Positions 1 to 9,040 of a DNA stretch of 48,400 bases are shown piece after piece (positions within the stretch are counted from its first letter, which is position 1; every line of letters starts with the position of its first letter). This stretch comes from Bacteroidota bacterium (lineage in GTDB: Bacteria; Bacteroidota; Ignavibacteria; Ignavibacteriales; Ignavibacteriaceae), in NCBI GenBank assembly GCA_023453665.1, contig JAEXTA010000167.1, positions 1-48,400 on the forward strand, read 5' to 3'. The position numbers and the translations under genes were made by a program. The notes under the pieces are model-generated. The model searched no databases. It worked only from the letters and a program-made list of their open reading frames with translations, and was not told where the DNA came from.

Positions 1-350
1 TCATCGGTTTTTGGTTCTTCGGGATAGTCAGGAATTTTATATCCTTTACCCTGCAGCTCTTTAATCGCAGCCTGAAGCTGTGGTATCGAGGCACTGATAT
101 TCGGAAGCTTAATGATGTTTGCATCAGGTTGAAGAGTGATCTGTCCAAGCTCATTCAGAAAATCCGGAATTTTTTGTTCTTCAGTAAGATAATCAGGAAA
201 GTTTGCGATTATTCTTCCGGCTAACGAAATATCTTTTTCTACAAATTCAATTCCTGTTCCTTTTGTATATGATTTAAGAATGGGAAGAAGGCAGTAACTC
301 GCAAGCGAAGGCGCTTCGTCAATTTTTGTCCAGACAATTTTAAAACTCAT
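1..350 (-). CDS. icd: Monomeric NADP-dependent isocitrate dehydrogenase (N-terminal part)
   Basis: Reading the minus strand from the ATG at 350 gives about 116 residues that run off the left edge. They start MSFKIVWTKIDEAPSLASY and include ISLAGRIIANFP and IIKLPNISASIPQL, which are characteristic of the monomeric (about 740 aa) isocitrate dehydrogenase family rather than the dimeric one. The enzyme oxidatively decarboxylates isocitrate to 2-oxoglutarate with NADP in the cytoplasm. Only the first sixth is visible, so the active site and length cannot be checked. The 200-bp upstream gap holds an AT-rich dyad near 390-415 but no clear gene. Confidence 0.93.
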   Translation of the reverse strand, partial: MSFKIVWTKIDEAPSLASYCLLPILKSYTKGTGIEFVEKDISLAGRIIANFPDYLTEEQKIPDFLNELGQITLQPDANIIKLPNISASIPQLQAAIKELQGKGYKIPDYPEEPKTD

Positions 351-549
351 TTTAGCAATCCGGTTTATTTATGTTTAATAATTAATTGTCAAAATAATTA
401 ATTATCCGAAAACTTCTGAGAGAATTATGGAAGGAATAATTATGAAGGGAAAAAAGATATAAATACCTTTAGTTAATGCTGTTGAGAATGTTGAAAAAAT
501 AATCAGATCATTCTATTGACAGTTCTTAACCAGTTTATTTTTGATGACT

Positions 550-798
550 CTACTCTTCAAGTTCATTATTCATAAAATAACTTAGCGCGCCGGATGGACA
601 CTTATCAACCTGTGCTTTTAATTCCGAAGTTGAAGCGTTTTCAACTTTAATCCAGGGTATTTCTTTTGGGTTATAAACCTGTGGCAGTGTTTTAACACAT
701 ACGCCTGAATGAATACACTTCGCTGGCTGCCATAGAATGGTTATTTCGCCGTTGGAATATTTTTTCTTTATGTCTCTTCCTTCAATATTAGTCAACAT
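550..798 (-). CDS. YjdI-like divergent 4Fe-4S mono-cluster protein
   Basis: An 82-residue cytoplasmic protein with the spaced cysteines CIHSGVCVKTLP (about residues 28-36) and a closing CPSGAL (about 67-72). This is the pattern of the Fer4_19/YjdI family of small divergent [4Fe-4S] proteins. The exact function of the family is unknown; electron transfer or sensing is inferred. The ATG at 798 is preceded by AAAGGAG at good spacing. It overlaps the end of the upstream acetyltransferase-like gene by 11 bp. The same two families are neighbours as yjdI-yjdJ in enterobacteria, which supports a linked function. Confidence 0.85.
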   Translation of the reverse strand: MLTNIEGRDIKKKYSNGEITILWQPAKCIHSGVCVKTLPQVYNPKEIPWIKVENASTSELKAQVDKCPSGALSYFMNNELEE

Positions 799-1087
799 TA
801 ACTCCTTTCATTAATAATTTTTTCCATTCGGGATTTCGTTTTATATAACCTGCGACAAACGGACACAACGGCACAAGTATTAATTTTTTCTTTTCAATAT
901 CCTCAAGTGCCATCCTTACTAAATTTTTTCCGATACTCATCCCTTCTAATTCTTTTGGAACCTCTGTATGAGTAAGAATAATTTTGTCATCAGTTTTTAT
1001 ATACTCTATCTTTGCAATACGATGATCGATATGAAATTCATATTGTTTTTTTTCTTCATTATCGATCAATGTGTAGTTTGTTTCCAA
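788..1087 (-). CDS. YjdJ-like small GCN5-related N-acetyltransferase
   Basis: A 99-residue protein matching the short GNAT-like family (PF14542 type, YjdJ in E. coli). It has the acetyl-CoA loop region GMSIGKNLVRMALE (about residues 49-62) and the hallmark LVPLCPFVAGYIKRNPEW near the C terminus. Substrate unknown. The only good start in frame is TTG at 1087, which gives an N terminus starting ME, like the family. It is translated just before the 4Fe-4S gene with an 11-bp overlap, so the two are probably translationally coupled. Confidence 0.8.
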   Translation of the reverse strand: METNYTLIDNEEKKQYEFHIDHRIAKIEYIKTDDKIILTHTEVPKELEGMSIGKNLVRMALEDIEKKKLILVPLCPFVAGYIKRNPEWKKLLMKGVNVD

Positions 1088-1251
1088 TTTATTACAGCTT
1101 TGAATAATTGAAGTGAAAAATACGGTTCTGATCTAATCCTAAAACCATAATAAAAATAAAGAACCATTTTGCAAAGTGTTTAGATATTACCTCATTTAGA
1201 GAAAATATTGTAATATTGTTTTGAAATTTTTTGATAGATCTGAATACTGAA

Positions 1252-1707
1252 ATGATAAATTTTGTAAGAACAAGTTCGGATAATCCCGATTTTATTTCAC
1301 TTGTAAAACTGCTTGATCTTGAACTAGCTGAAAGAGATGGCGCTGATCATCCGTTTTATGCTCAATACAATAAAATTGACAAAATAAAATTCGTTGTGGT
1401 TGGATATTACGAAAACAAACCGGTAAGCTGCGGCGCAATTAAAGAATATGAACCCGGAACAATGGAGGTTAAAAGAATGTTCACTTTGCCAGATTATCGT
1501 GGAAAAGGAATTGCCGCTGTTCTTCTGAATGAACTTGAAAAGTGGGCAAAAGAATTATCATGTAAAAAATGTATTCTTGAAACCGGAAAAAAGCAGCCTG
1601 AGGCTATCAGGCTTTATGAAAAAAACGGATACGAACTTATACCAAACTATGGTCAATATGCAGAAGCTGATAACAGTGTGTGTTTTGAAAAGCAGATAAA
1701 TGAATAA
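1252..1707 (+). CDS. GNAT family N-acetyltransferase
   Basis: A 151-residue GNAT acetyltransferase. Beta-strand 4 (MEVKRMFTLPDYRGKGIA) carries the R-G-K-G-I acetyl-CoA pyrophosphate loop; later come CILETGKKQPEAIRLYEKNGY and a short C-terminal strand. Acceptor substrate unknown. The frame can be extended to a TTG at 1231 (seven more residues), but the ATG at 1252 begins just before the conserved 'RTSSDNPDF' segment and is preferred. Neither start has a strong ribosome site. It lies alone on the plus strand, ending 1 bp before the convergent MCE gene. Confidence 0.88.
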   Translation: MINFVRTSSDNPDFISLVKLLDLELAERDGADHPFYAQYNKIDKIKFVVVGYYENKPVSCGAIKEYEPGTMEVKRMFTLPDYRGKGIAAVLLNELEKWAKELSCKKCILETGKKQPEAIRLYEKNGYELIPNYGQYAEADNSVCFEKQINE

Positions 1708-1708
1708 T

Positions 1709-2737
1709 TTATTTCTTCTCTTCCAAAGACTTTAACAACTCTATTTTTTCATCAAGCAATTTTATTTTTTTGTTCAGTTCGATTAAACCGTTGTTGATTT
1801 CATTTTCATACTCTGCTTTATCCCAATAACCTCTTTCTTCAAAGTAACTTTTGAATAGCCAGTTATGTTTTAGTGCCTCCATATTTTCGGCAAGACGTGA
1901 TGCTGCAAGACGACCTTCTTCAGAAATTTTTTGAACATTCGCCAGAGTCTGTGTAAGTACTGTATCATATGGACTCTCCTTAGCAAGAAGAGAACCAAGA
2001 AAACCCTCGCCTTTTTTAACACCGCTGATTATTGTGTCAACATCAACAACAGCCTGGTTAACATTTTCAACCACTTCCTGGACACCGCTTCCCAGCTCTT
2101 TAAATATTTCAGTTACTTCTTCCAATTCTCTTGTAATAGCATTCAAACTTTTGTCCGCACTTTCTGTCAACATTGTAGCATTATTATACAACTCTTCGTC
2201 ATTCAAAAGTTTACCGATGGAACCTTCCCCCCTGTTCACACGGGCAACAATCTCAGATAAATTTTTTGTCATCTCTTTTGTGTATTCCATTATCCCTTGT
2301 GTTTCTTCAATGATTGCAGCAAAACCGAGAGGTTCTTTTGATTGAATTACTCCGCCGTCAGAAACAGGTTCCGAAGTACTTGTTCCGATCTGTAAAATAA
2401 CAACTTTATTCCCGACCAAACCTTCTGTTTCGATACTTGCTTTAGTATCTTTTCGGATAAATCTTTCGATGTCTGTGACAAGCCTCATCTCAACCTGGAT
2501 TCTTCCGGTTGTATCATCAACAATTTCAATTGATTTTACACTTCCTACATCAATACCGCTTAATCTTACCTGAGCACCGTTTCTTAAACCTTCAATGTTA
2601 TTAAAGTATGCTTTTACAGTGAACGTTGATTTGAATAGAGCTTCTTTATTCCCAAGCAGAAAAATTAAAGTGACAAGAAGTGTACTGCCGAGAAAAATAA
2701 AAATTCCAAGTTTTGCTGAAGCCAGGTGTTTAAACAT
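1709..2737 (-). CDS. mlaD: MlaD-like MCE domain substrate-binding protein
   Basis: A 342-residue protein with one N-terminal membrane anchor (about residues 9-27) followed by a single MCE domain (about 38-115, including YFNNIEGLRNGAQVRLSGIDVG). A long, mostly helical region follows with an EGSIGKLLNDEELYNN motif and a coiled-coil end rich in Lys/Glu. In MlaFEDB-type transporters this subunit forms the periplasmic hexameric ring that carries phospholipid between membranes. It is last in an mlaE-mlaF-mlaD order, 11 bp after the ATPase gene. The length is typical of Bacteroidota MlaD proteins, which have an extended C-terminal helix bundle. Exact substrate is inferred. Confidence 0.9.
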   Translation of the reverse strand: MFKHLASAKLGIFIFLGSTLLVTLIFLLGNKEALFKSTFTVKAYFNNIEGLRNGAQVRLSGIDVGSVKSIEIVDDTTGRIQVEMRLVTDIERFIRKDTKASIETEGLVGNKVVILQIGTSTSEPVSDGGVIQSKEPLGFAAIIEETQGIMEYTKEMTKNLSEIVARVNRGEGSIGKLLNDEELYNNATMLTESADKSLNAITRELEEVTEIFKELGSGVQEVVENVNQAVVDVDTIISGVKKGEGFLGSLLAKESPYDTVLTQTLANVQKISEEGRLAASRLAENMEALKHNWLFKSYFEERGYWDKAEYENEINNGLIELNKKIKLLDEKIELLKSLEEKK

Positions 2738-2748
2738 TGGCTTTTACC

Positions 2749-3486
2749 TCATCTTTCTTCTATGATTTCATTACTGAAAAAATTTTTTAAGAACGGATCC
2801 TGAGATTCAACAAGATCATGAATTGTCCCTTTATACTTTACCCTTCCTTCATCTAAAACGATTGCTTTATCAGCTATTATGCTTGCAGCGAGCAGATCGT
2901 GAGTGACAATTATTGATGTCATTTTCAATTCAGCCTGAAGATCACGGATAAGTACGCTTATTTCCTTTGCGGTAATGGGGTCGAGACCGGTAGTCGGTTC
3001 ATCATACAACATGATTTTCGGTTCAGAAATAATTGAACGAGCAAGTCCGATTCTTTTTTTCATTCCGCCGGAAAGTTCAGCCGGCATTTTATTAATTGCT
3101 TCCTCAAGTGAAACTTTTTCAAGCACTTCTTTAACTTTTTTCTCTCTTTCAGATTCAGTCAGATTAAAATGCCGTATCAAAGGGAATTCAAGATTTTCTT
3201 TTACTGACATTGAATCGTACAAGGCAGCACTCTGAAATAAAAATCCCAATTCTTTCCTTAGTTCATTCAGTTCTTTTAGGTTGAGTTTTAAAACATTTTT
3301 TTCTTCAATAAATATTTCGCCTGCATCAGGCTGCATTAACCTTACCATACATTTCAGAAGTACACTTTTTCCTGTTCCGCTTCTTCCAAAAACAACCAGG
3401 TTTTCGGCTGCTTCAACTTTTAAAGAAACATCCTCAAGTACAATATGATCTCCAAACGCTTTTGACAGATTATTTATCCGGATCAT
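2749..3486 (-). CDS. mlaF: MlaF-like ABC transporter ATP-binding protein
   Basis: An ABC ATPase of 245 residues. It shows Walker A (GRSGTGKSVLLK), a Q-loop (LGFLFQSAALYDSM), the signature LSGGMKKRIGLARSI, Walker B (IMLYDEPTTGLDP) and the H-loop (SIIVTHD). It powers the MCE lipid transporter with the adjacent permease and MlaD. An ATG at 3504 would add six residues, but the ATG at 3486 overlaps the permease stop as ATGA and starts at the normal family position (MIRINNLSKAFG), so it is preferred. The overlap implies translational coupling. Confidence 0.93.
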   Translation of the reverse strand: MIRINNLSKAFGDHIVLEDVSLKVEAAENLVVFGRSGTGKSVLLKCMVRLMQPDAGEIFIEEKNVLKLNLKELNELRKELGFLFQSAALYDSMSVKENLEFPLIRHFNLTESEREKKVKEVLEKVSLEEAINKMPAELSGGMKKRIGLARSIISEPKIMLYDEPTTGLDPITAKEISVLIRDLQAELKMTSIIVTHDLLAASIIADKAIVLDEGRVKYKGTIHDLVESQDPFLKNFFSNEIIEER

Positions 3487-4289
3487 ATCGTTGGCCACAA
3501 CCATAATGTAATTTTAACAAGAACCATATCAAAGATCAGGATCAGCAAGGATGATACAACCACTGAAGTGGTTGATGCACGACCAACACCCTCAGTTCCG
3601 TTTGTTGCAGTGTAACCCTTGTAAGAACCAACCACTCCAACAATAAACCCGAACACAAATGTTTTTGCCACACCAGGAATTGCATCACCGAATTCCACAG
3701 CGCTTATGACAGCATCAATATAATATTCAACACTCATATTCTGAACCAGCACAACGGCTATGTAGCTTCCGAAAAGTGATATGAAAATTACGTAAACAGT
3801 GAGAAGCGGCAATATAAAAGTGCAGGCAAAAATTCTGGTCACTACCAGGAATTTAAACGGGTTTATCGCTGAAACTTCCATAGCATCTATCTGTTCGGTA
3901 ACACGCATAGAACCAAGTTCAGCCCCGATACCTGAACTTACTCTACCTGCAAAAATTAGAGCGGTAATAACAGGACCAAGTTCACGTACTATGGAAATAC
4001 CCACCGATCCTGGCAGAAAAGCTTCAGCACCAAATCTTACAAGCACTGGTTGTGTCTGCATTGCAAGAACAAGTCCGATGATAAATCCTGTTACACTTAC
4101 GATTGGTAAAGTTTTAATCCCGAGTTCATCCATATGCTTGCGTATCTGTTCAACTTCATACGGAGGAATGAATACATTCTTAAAGAATAGTATTGAAAAT
4201 TGAAATAGTCCTGCAATATTTTCAAAAAATTCCGTTACCTTTTTTTCAAAGTCAGATACAAATTTATCGCTGGCAATTTTTGATTTCAC
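3483..4289 (-). CDS. mlaE: MlaE-like ABC permease
   Basis: A 268-residue integral membrane protein of the MlaE/YrbE family with five or six hydrophobic segments. The conserved core reads ALIFAGRVSSGIGAELGSMRVTEQIDAMEV (positions about 116-145), with SYKGYTATNGTEGVGRAST near the C terminus. It forms the inner-membrane channel of the Mla-type phospholipid transporter. The start is GTG at 4289; no in-frame ATG occurs before the conserved region. It is first of the mlaEFD-like operon. Confidence 0.92.
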   Translation of the reverse strand: MKSKIASDKFVSDFEKKVTEFFENIAGLFQFSILFFKNVFIPPYEVEQIRKHMDELGIKTLPIVSVTGFIIGLVLAMQTQPVLVRFGAEAFLPGSVGISIVRELGPVITALIFAGRVSSGIGAELGSMRVTEQIDAMEVSAINPFKFLVVTRIFACTFILPLLTVYVIFISLFGSYIAVVLVQNMSVEYYIDAVISAVEFGDAIPGVAKTFVFGFIVGVVGSYKGYTATNGTEGVGRASTTSVVVSSLLILIFDMVLVKITLWLWPTI

Positions 4290-4406
4290 GGGTTTTTTGG
4301 TGTGAATAATGAATTTAATCTGAACATTAATTAGAATATTAGTTTTAGAACTGATGAAAAATAAATAAAAAACGAGTTAAAATAAATTTGCATTTCAGTT
4401 TCAACA

Positions 4407-4775
4407 TTAATCAAATGCATTGATGTAATGTTTGAGTTCCGGTTTTCTGTTCTTGTTAAATAAAACAGTAATCACATCAAACCTGCATTCGGCTTCATGA
4501 ATTTCTTTATCATAAAAATAAAGCTGCGCCATGCGTTTAATCTGTTTTATTTTATTTTTTGTTATAGCGAACTCGGGTTCACCAAATTCAAGATTTTTTC
4601 TTGATTTAACTTCTATAAAAATCAGCAAATCTTTTTCTGCTTCTTTTACAATGATATCAATCTCACCTTTTCCATAACGGTAATTCGTTTCGACAATTTC
4701 GTAACCTTTTTCTTTTAAGTAATCGATTGCAAGCTGTTCACCTTCATCACCAACTTTTTTAGTCTGAAATGTCAT
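4407..4775 (-). CDS. YraN family (UPF0102) endonuclease-like protein
   Basis: A 122-residue protein of the YraN/UPF0102 family, which has a restriction-endonuclease-like fold. It contains GDEGEQLAIDYLKEKGYEI, then YGKGEIDIIV with the acidic residue of the fold, and IFIEVKSRKN with the E-x-K pair. The cellular role of the family is unresolved; DNA recombination or repair is a suggestion only. It overlaps the upstream rnhB by 4 bp (ATGA), and the rnhB-yraN pairing is widely conserved. Confidence 0.9.
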   Translation of the reverse strand: MTFQTKKVGDEGEQLAIDYLKEKGYEIVETNYRYGKGEIDIIVKEAEKDLLIFIEVKSRKNLEFGEPEFAITKNKIKQIKRMAQLYFYDKEIHEAECRFDVITVLFNKNRKPELKHYINAFD

Positions 4776-5407
4776 GAACGCTCATCAGAAAATTGAAGCT
4801 GAATATCTGCAGCATCGGGGAGGATTTTTTTTAAGAATGTTAAACGATGATATGGCGAAATTCCGGATTCCCTGATTGTTCTAATATGAAATTTAGTCGG
4901 GTATCCTTTATTCTGTTTCCAGTTGTAAACCGGGTACTCTTCATCAAGTTCTTTCATAATTTTATCACGCATAACCTTTGCAAGTATTGATGCCGCTGCA
5001 ATTGAAAATGATTTGCTGTCGCCTTTAACAATTGCTTTTGTTTTTAGATCGGAATGAAAAACATTGTTTCCATCAATAAGGATCAGATCCGGTTTAATAC
5101 TTAAATCATTAACTGAATTTTTCATCGCTTTAAGACTTGCCTGCAGAATATTTATTTCATCAATTTCATTATGCTGAATAACAGAGACTGAATATGCCAG
5201 AGCCTTATTGATTATAAGTGAATAATATTTGTCTCGTTCATCTTCTTTTAATTTTTTTGAATCATTCACACCTTCAATAAACTCGACGGGAGAAAATATT
5301 ACTGAAGCTGCAACAACAGGACCGGCAAGCGGACCTCTTCCTGCTTCATCAACGCCTGCAATTAATTTTATGCCGTTGATTCTGAAACTGTCATCAAATT
5401 TTTTCAT
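4772..5407 (-). CDS. rnhB: Ribonuclease HII
   Basis: A 211-residue RNase HII, which cuts RNA in RNA-DNA hybrids and single ribonucleotides embedded in DNA. The N-terminal GVDEAGRGPLAGPVVAA supplies the first catalytic Asp and Glu. LILIDGNN carries the next Asp, and AAASILAKVMRDK precedes the last acidic residue. Length is normal. It overlaps UbiA upstream (ATGA at 5404-5407) and YraN downstream (ATGA), so the three genes form a tightly coupled set. Confidence 0.96.
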   Translation of the reverse strand: MKKFDDSFRINGIKLIAGVDEAGRGPLAGPVVAASVIFSPVEFIEGVNDSKKLKEDERDKYYSLIINKALAYSVSVIQHNEIDEINILQASLKAMKNSVNDLSIKPDLILIDGNNVFHSDLKTKAIVKGDSKSFSIAAASILAKVMRDKIMKELDEEYPVYNWKQNKGYPTKFHIRTIRESGISPYHRLTFLKKILPDAADIQLQFSDERS

Positions 5408-6240
5408 TTGCCGAAGTAGATTGCTATTAATCCAAATACCATAGATGCTTTTAACATACTGCTTGCCTGCTTCAGATTATCCTGAGAATCATTCTCGTAG
5501 ATCTTTTTCAATACATAAATAAGCATCAGGTTTACTGTTAACAAAACAATTAACAAAAATTCTATAGTGTATATTTCCGAAAAGTACGGATAAACAGTAA
5601 ACAGAATTAATATTAATGTAATTAATGTGATTAAATGTTTGGTGCTTTTTATTCCATACTTTGAAGGAAACGTTATTATACCGTTCATACTGTCACCATT
5701 CATATCTTCAATATCCTTAACTAATTCACGGATAAAGTTAACGAGAAATGCAAAGATGGCAGGAATAAACGCAGAGTTAATATTTCCGACAACAAATCCG
5801 CCGTAGATAAACGCAAGTGCGGTCAGAAATGAAACGGCTGCATTTCCCGCAATGGGAATTCGTTTTAATTTATATGAGTATATGAATAAAAGATTATCAG
5901 CAAACAACACTATCACAAAAGCAAAAATATTAATGAAAGCTGCAGAGATTAATGATATAGCTACGAGCAGAAGATAGTAAAATGATGCTACTCTTATCGG
6001 TATTTTTCCCGAAGGTATAGGGCGCTGCGGGCGGTTTATCTTATCTATTGCCGCATCAAAATAGTCATTTATAACATTGCCGGAGGCTGCACTTAATGCT
6101 GCTGACATTGCTGCCAGAAGAACGATTGTCCGGTTAAAATTATCTTCAGAGCATATAATCGCGGCGAGTAAAACTGTTACAAATGTAATGAATAAATTTA
6201 CAGGTCTTATTATTTCAAAATATGCCGTAATGTTTTTCAT
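5404..6240 (-). CDS. UbiA family prenyltransferase
   Basis: A polytopic membrane protein of 278 residues with about eight or nine hydrophobic segments. The first Asp-rich motif is NVINDYFDAAIDKINRPQRP (about residues 61-80), and the second region is VKDIEDMNGDSMNGIITFP. This composition resembles geranylgeranylglycerol-phosphate prenyltransferase-like UbiA members common in Bacteroidota, but menaquinone or other lipid prenylation cannot be excluded from sequence alone. It is the head of the ubiA-rnhB-yraN set, joined by 4-bp overlaps. Confidence 0.88.
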   Translation of the reverse strand: MKNITAYFEIIRPVNLFITFVTVLLAAIICSEDNFNRTIVLLAAMSAALSAASGNVINDYFDAAIDKINRPQRPIPSGKIPIRVASFYYLLLVAISLISAAFINIFAFVIVLFADNLLFIYSYKLKRIPIAGNAAVSFLTALAFIYGGFVVGNINSAFIPAIFAFLVNFIRELVKDIEDMNGDSMNGIITFPSKYGIKSTKHLITLITLILILFTVYPYFSEIYTIEFLLIVLLTVNLMLIYVLKKIYENDSQDNLKQASSMLKASMVFGLIAIYFGK

Positions 6241-6291
6241 TTATTGGATTTGATTGTTCATCCGCAAGATAAACAAAATTTAAGTGGTTAT

Positions 6292-8058
6292 TTAGAATTC
6301 ATTTATTATTCCGAAATGAATTTTTCCTTCAGAAAAGGAATCACCTTTTGCTAATGCGAAACTGACAGACAATACGCCAATGCCGGTTTCAATGTTAAGT
6401 CCAAGTCCGTAACCCAAATTAAACCCTTCCTGTTTTTCAATTTGATTTTCAGGCTCTTCTTTTCTCAGATAGTACCCGGTATCAAAAAAAACAAATGCAA
6501 ATGTTCGTTGAGTAAGTAACAGACGGTATTCAAGATTTGACCAGAAAACACGCGACCCGAAGAACTGACTTTCTCTGTAACCTCGCAGTGAGTTTGTACC
6601 GCCAAGCCTGAACAGATCACTTTGTTCAAATGAATTACCGCGCATTTCTCTTCCGTGCAAACCCAATGCTGCTACCTGTCTTGTAAACAACTGGTAGTAC
6701 AAGTTTACATCAACCTGCAGACGTTGGATATTAATTTTTCGGTCAACAGAGGGAGTTAAATATTTTTCCGGGCCATTAATTTTTTTTTGACTGAAAGAAT
6801 AAAGATTACTGAATAGTATTCCTTCTGTAGGTGCATAAGGATCATCCCTTGTGTCAATCTTAAGAGTGATTCCTGTTGTTAATGCGGATGAATTATAAAC
6901 ACTAAATACAGAATTTTCATTTTCAGTAGGAATTACATTTTCCGAGGCGGCAAACAGAGATGCGCTTATATCTTCAGTGGCAAGGTATTCAATGCCGCCT
7001 TCAAATTTTCTCTGCACATACGTTGTATCCTGTTTACGCTGAAACATACCTCCGTTTAAATTGAAAGGATAACCGAGAAACCATGGTTCAAGATATTTTA
7101 ATTCCAGTTCCTGTGAGTACCTGTCATACTGCTGCCAGCGTATCGCGGCAGCTCTTCCGGTTCCAAATAAATTCCTAAGACTTACATTAACAAGACCGGT
7201 GAGGTATCCTTTTTCATTAGCGTCTTTACCGGGAATGTAACCGATAATTCCATCAAAATTATTTGTCTGTTTTTCTTTTACATTAACGAGAAGCACTCCA
7301 TTGTTTTCTTTATCAAGAAAGTATTGCGGGGTTGGAACGGGTTCAAAAAATCTTAACCGGTTCAATCTTTTGGGAAGTTCCTCAATTCTTTGCTGTGAAT
7401 ATACTTCACCATTATTAATACGGAGTTCTCTTGTTATGACATAATCCTGTGTTGCAGTGTTTCCGCTAACTTCAATTCGGTTTATTCGGCTTGCATTACC
7501 TTTAATAATTTTAAGGTTTAGATCGCAATAGTTTTGATTATTTAATGAATCATACCCGGCAACAAATGAATGAATAAGAATACGGACAAACGGGTAGCCG
7601 TTATTCTCATAAAATGATAATGAACTTGTAATGACTTCTTCCAGTGCGAATTTATCAAATACCTGACCTTGCAAAAAAGAATAACCCGTTATAACCGAAG
7701 CCGAATCCAGACTATCAGCATCAGAAAATTCAAGCAGCCTTATAAATGTTGGGTCGCCTTCATTGAAATTTATATTTACTTTAATTAGGGTGGAGTCGGG
7801 GTTTAATTCGTATTTGTCATCTTCAAAAACAGGGTTGAAATATCCTCTGTCATTTAATGATAGCGCAATATTTTTTTTTGCAGAATCAATTAAGGCATCA
7901 TTAAAAACAGTTCCTGTCCTAAGTTTACTCCAGTTTATAATTTCCTGCGATGAGAATACTTTATTACCTGTTACTGATATTGATTCTATACTTTGAGTGA
8001 ATGCAGTTGTTACTGCAAAGAGTGAAAAGATTATATAATTCCTAACGGGGTGTATCAT
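6292..8058 (-). CDS. Omp85/BamA-like outer-membrane protein with POTRA domains
   Basis: A protein of 588 residues. A signal peptide (MIHPVRNYIIFSLFAVTTAF) is followed by POTRA-like repeats (about residues 25-260, e.g. IESISVTGNKVFSSQEI and INRIEVSGNTATQDYVITRELR). A C-terminal 16-strand beta-barrel region contains LFRLGGTNSLRGYRESQ, the family's L6 (V/I)RG(Y/F) region, and it ends in a strand closing with ...FGIINEF. It is shorter than true BamA, so it may be a TamA- or patatin-less Omp85 paralogue. A TTG at 8061 is possible, but ATG at 8058 is chosen. It overlaps the 3' end of the PfkB gene. Confidence 0.87.
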   Translation of the reverse strand: MIHPVRNYIIFSLFAVTTAFTQSIESISVTGNKVFSSQEIINWSKLRTGTVFNDALIDSAKKNIALSLNDRGYFNPVFEDDKYELNPDSTLIKVNINFNEGDPTFIRLLEFSDADSLDSASVITGYSFLQGQVFDKFALEEVITSSLSFYENNGYPFVRILIHSFVAGYDSLNNQNYCDLNLKIIKGNASRINRIEVSGNTATQDYVITRELRINNGEVYSQQRIEELPKRLNRLRFFEPVPTPQYFLDKENNGVLLVNVKEKQTNNFDGIIGYIPGKDANEKGYLTGLVNVSLRNLFGTGRAAAIRWQQYDRYSQELELKYLEPWFLGYPFNLNGGMFQRKQDTTYVQRKFEGGIEYLATEDISASLFAASENVIPTENENSVFSVYNSSALTTGITLKIDTRDDPYAPTEGILFSNLYSFSQKKINGPEKYLTPSVDRKINIQRLQVDVNLYYQLFTRQVAALGLHGREMRGNSFEQSDLFRLGGTNSLRGYRESQFFGSRVFWSNLEYRLLLTQRTFAFVFFDTGYYLRKEEPENQIEKQEGFNLGYGLGLNIETGIGVLSVSFALAKGDSFSEGKIHFGIINEF

Positions 8059-9007
8059 CAATTATTTTAATTTTTTTACCAACCGGAGAAAGTTGAAATT
8101 TATTAATGATAACTTCGGCCTCTTCCTTCTTTAAATTACAAACATCAAATCTCGTTGAGTTCAATGCACCAAGAGCCGAAGCAAATAATAAAGTCTCGAC
8201 AAAAGTATTACTGTAGTGCCAGCCGTAAATTATACCTGCTACAAATGCATCTCCGCTGCCTGTCGAATCAACTGATACTAAAGTAGGATTTTCAACCTTG
8301 TAATGAAATTCAAAATTTGATGCATAAGTATTTTTCGCTCCGTCTGTTATAAACGCCTGTTTTATTCCTTTAGAATAAAGCCTATCAAGAAAATGAATTT
8401 TTGCTTCTTCAGAATCTATATCTTCATTTAATGAAGATTTAATTTCATCAGCATTATTATGAATAATTGTTGGCGAACAATTTATACAATGTTCCAGGTG
8501 ATCACCGTATGTATCTAATACAGAGATTTTATCTGATTTGTTTGCGGCTTCAATCCCGGCAGGAAAAATTTTATCTGCTTCCCGGCATGGTGAACTTCCC
8601 GAGAATACAACCATTTCACAATTAACAATTGCTTTTTCAAGTTTCTGAATAAACTCATCCGCTTCCGAATCAGTAATGGAATTGTTGTTACCGAAATAAC
8701 TTGTAACGGATTGTTTCTGTAAATCCGTTACAACTACACTTGTTCTCGTGTTGTCGCTTATTCTTGTGTGTATGAAATTAATTTTTTCGTTATGAAGTAA
8801 TTCGTCGAGATGTTTGCCATTTCTTCCACCAAGAAATGTGACTGACATATTTTTTATGCCGAGATGGTTTAACTGCCTGCTTACATTTATCCCTTTACCG
8901 CCAGCCAGGTAAACCTCAGCAGGATTACGGTGTGTTTGACCAGGTTTAATTTCAGAATATGTTAGCCGGTGTTCAAGCAGCGGATTAATAGTGACGACAA
9001 GTATCAT
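8042..9007 (-). CDS. PfkB family sugar kinase (1-phosphofructokinase-like)
   Basis: A ribokinase-fold kinase of 321 residues. Its N terminus is TINPLLEHRLTY, followed by the first PfkB signature VYLAGGKGINVSRQLNHLG and the second signature VDSTGSGDAFVAGIIYG, whose Asp (about 254) is the catalytic base. The N terminus resembles the 1-phosphofructokinase/tagatose-6-phosphate kinase branch, so phosphorylation of a sugar phosphate is likely. Exact substrate is inferred. The 3' end overlaps the Omp85 gene. Confidence 0.87.
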   Translation of the reverse strand: MILVVTINPLLEHRLTYSEIKPGQTHRNPAEVYLAGGKGINVSRQLNHLGIKNMSVTFLGGRNGKHLDELLHNEKINFIHTRISDNTRTSVVVTDLQKQSVTSYFGNNNSITDSEADEFIQKLEKAIVNCEMVVFSGSSPCREADKIFPAGIEAANKSDKISVLDTYGDHLEHCINCSPTIIHNNADEIKSSLNEDIDSEEAKIHFLDRLYSKGIKQAFITDGAKNTYASNFEFHYKVENPTLVSVDSTGSGDAFVAGIIYGWHYSNTFVETLLFASALGALNSTRFDVCNLKKEEAEVIINKFQLSPVGKKIKIIDDTPR

Positions 9008-9040
9008 TGTAAATACAGTTAATTTTATGTGAAGAAAATT

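Noticed and set aside
1931..2345. Open frames on the plus strand inside the MCE gene
   Set aside because: Low-complexity translations opposite a well-conserved gene, without RBS; shadow frames.
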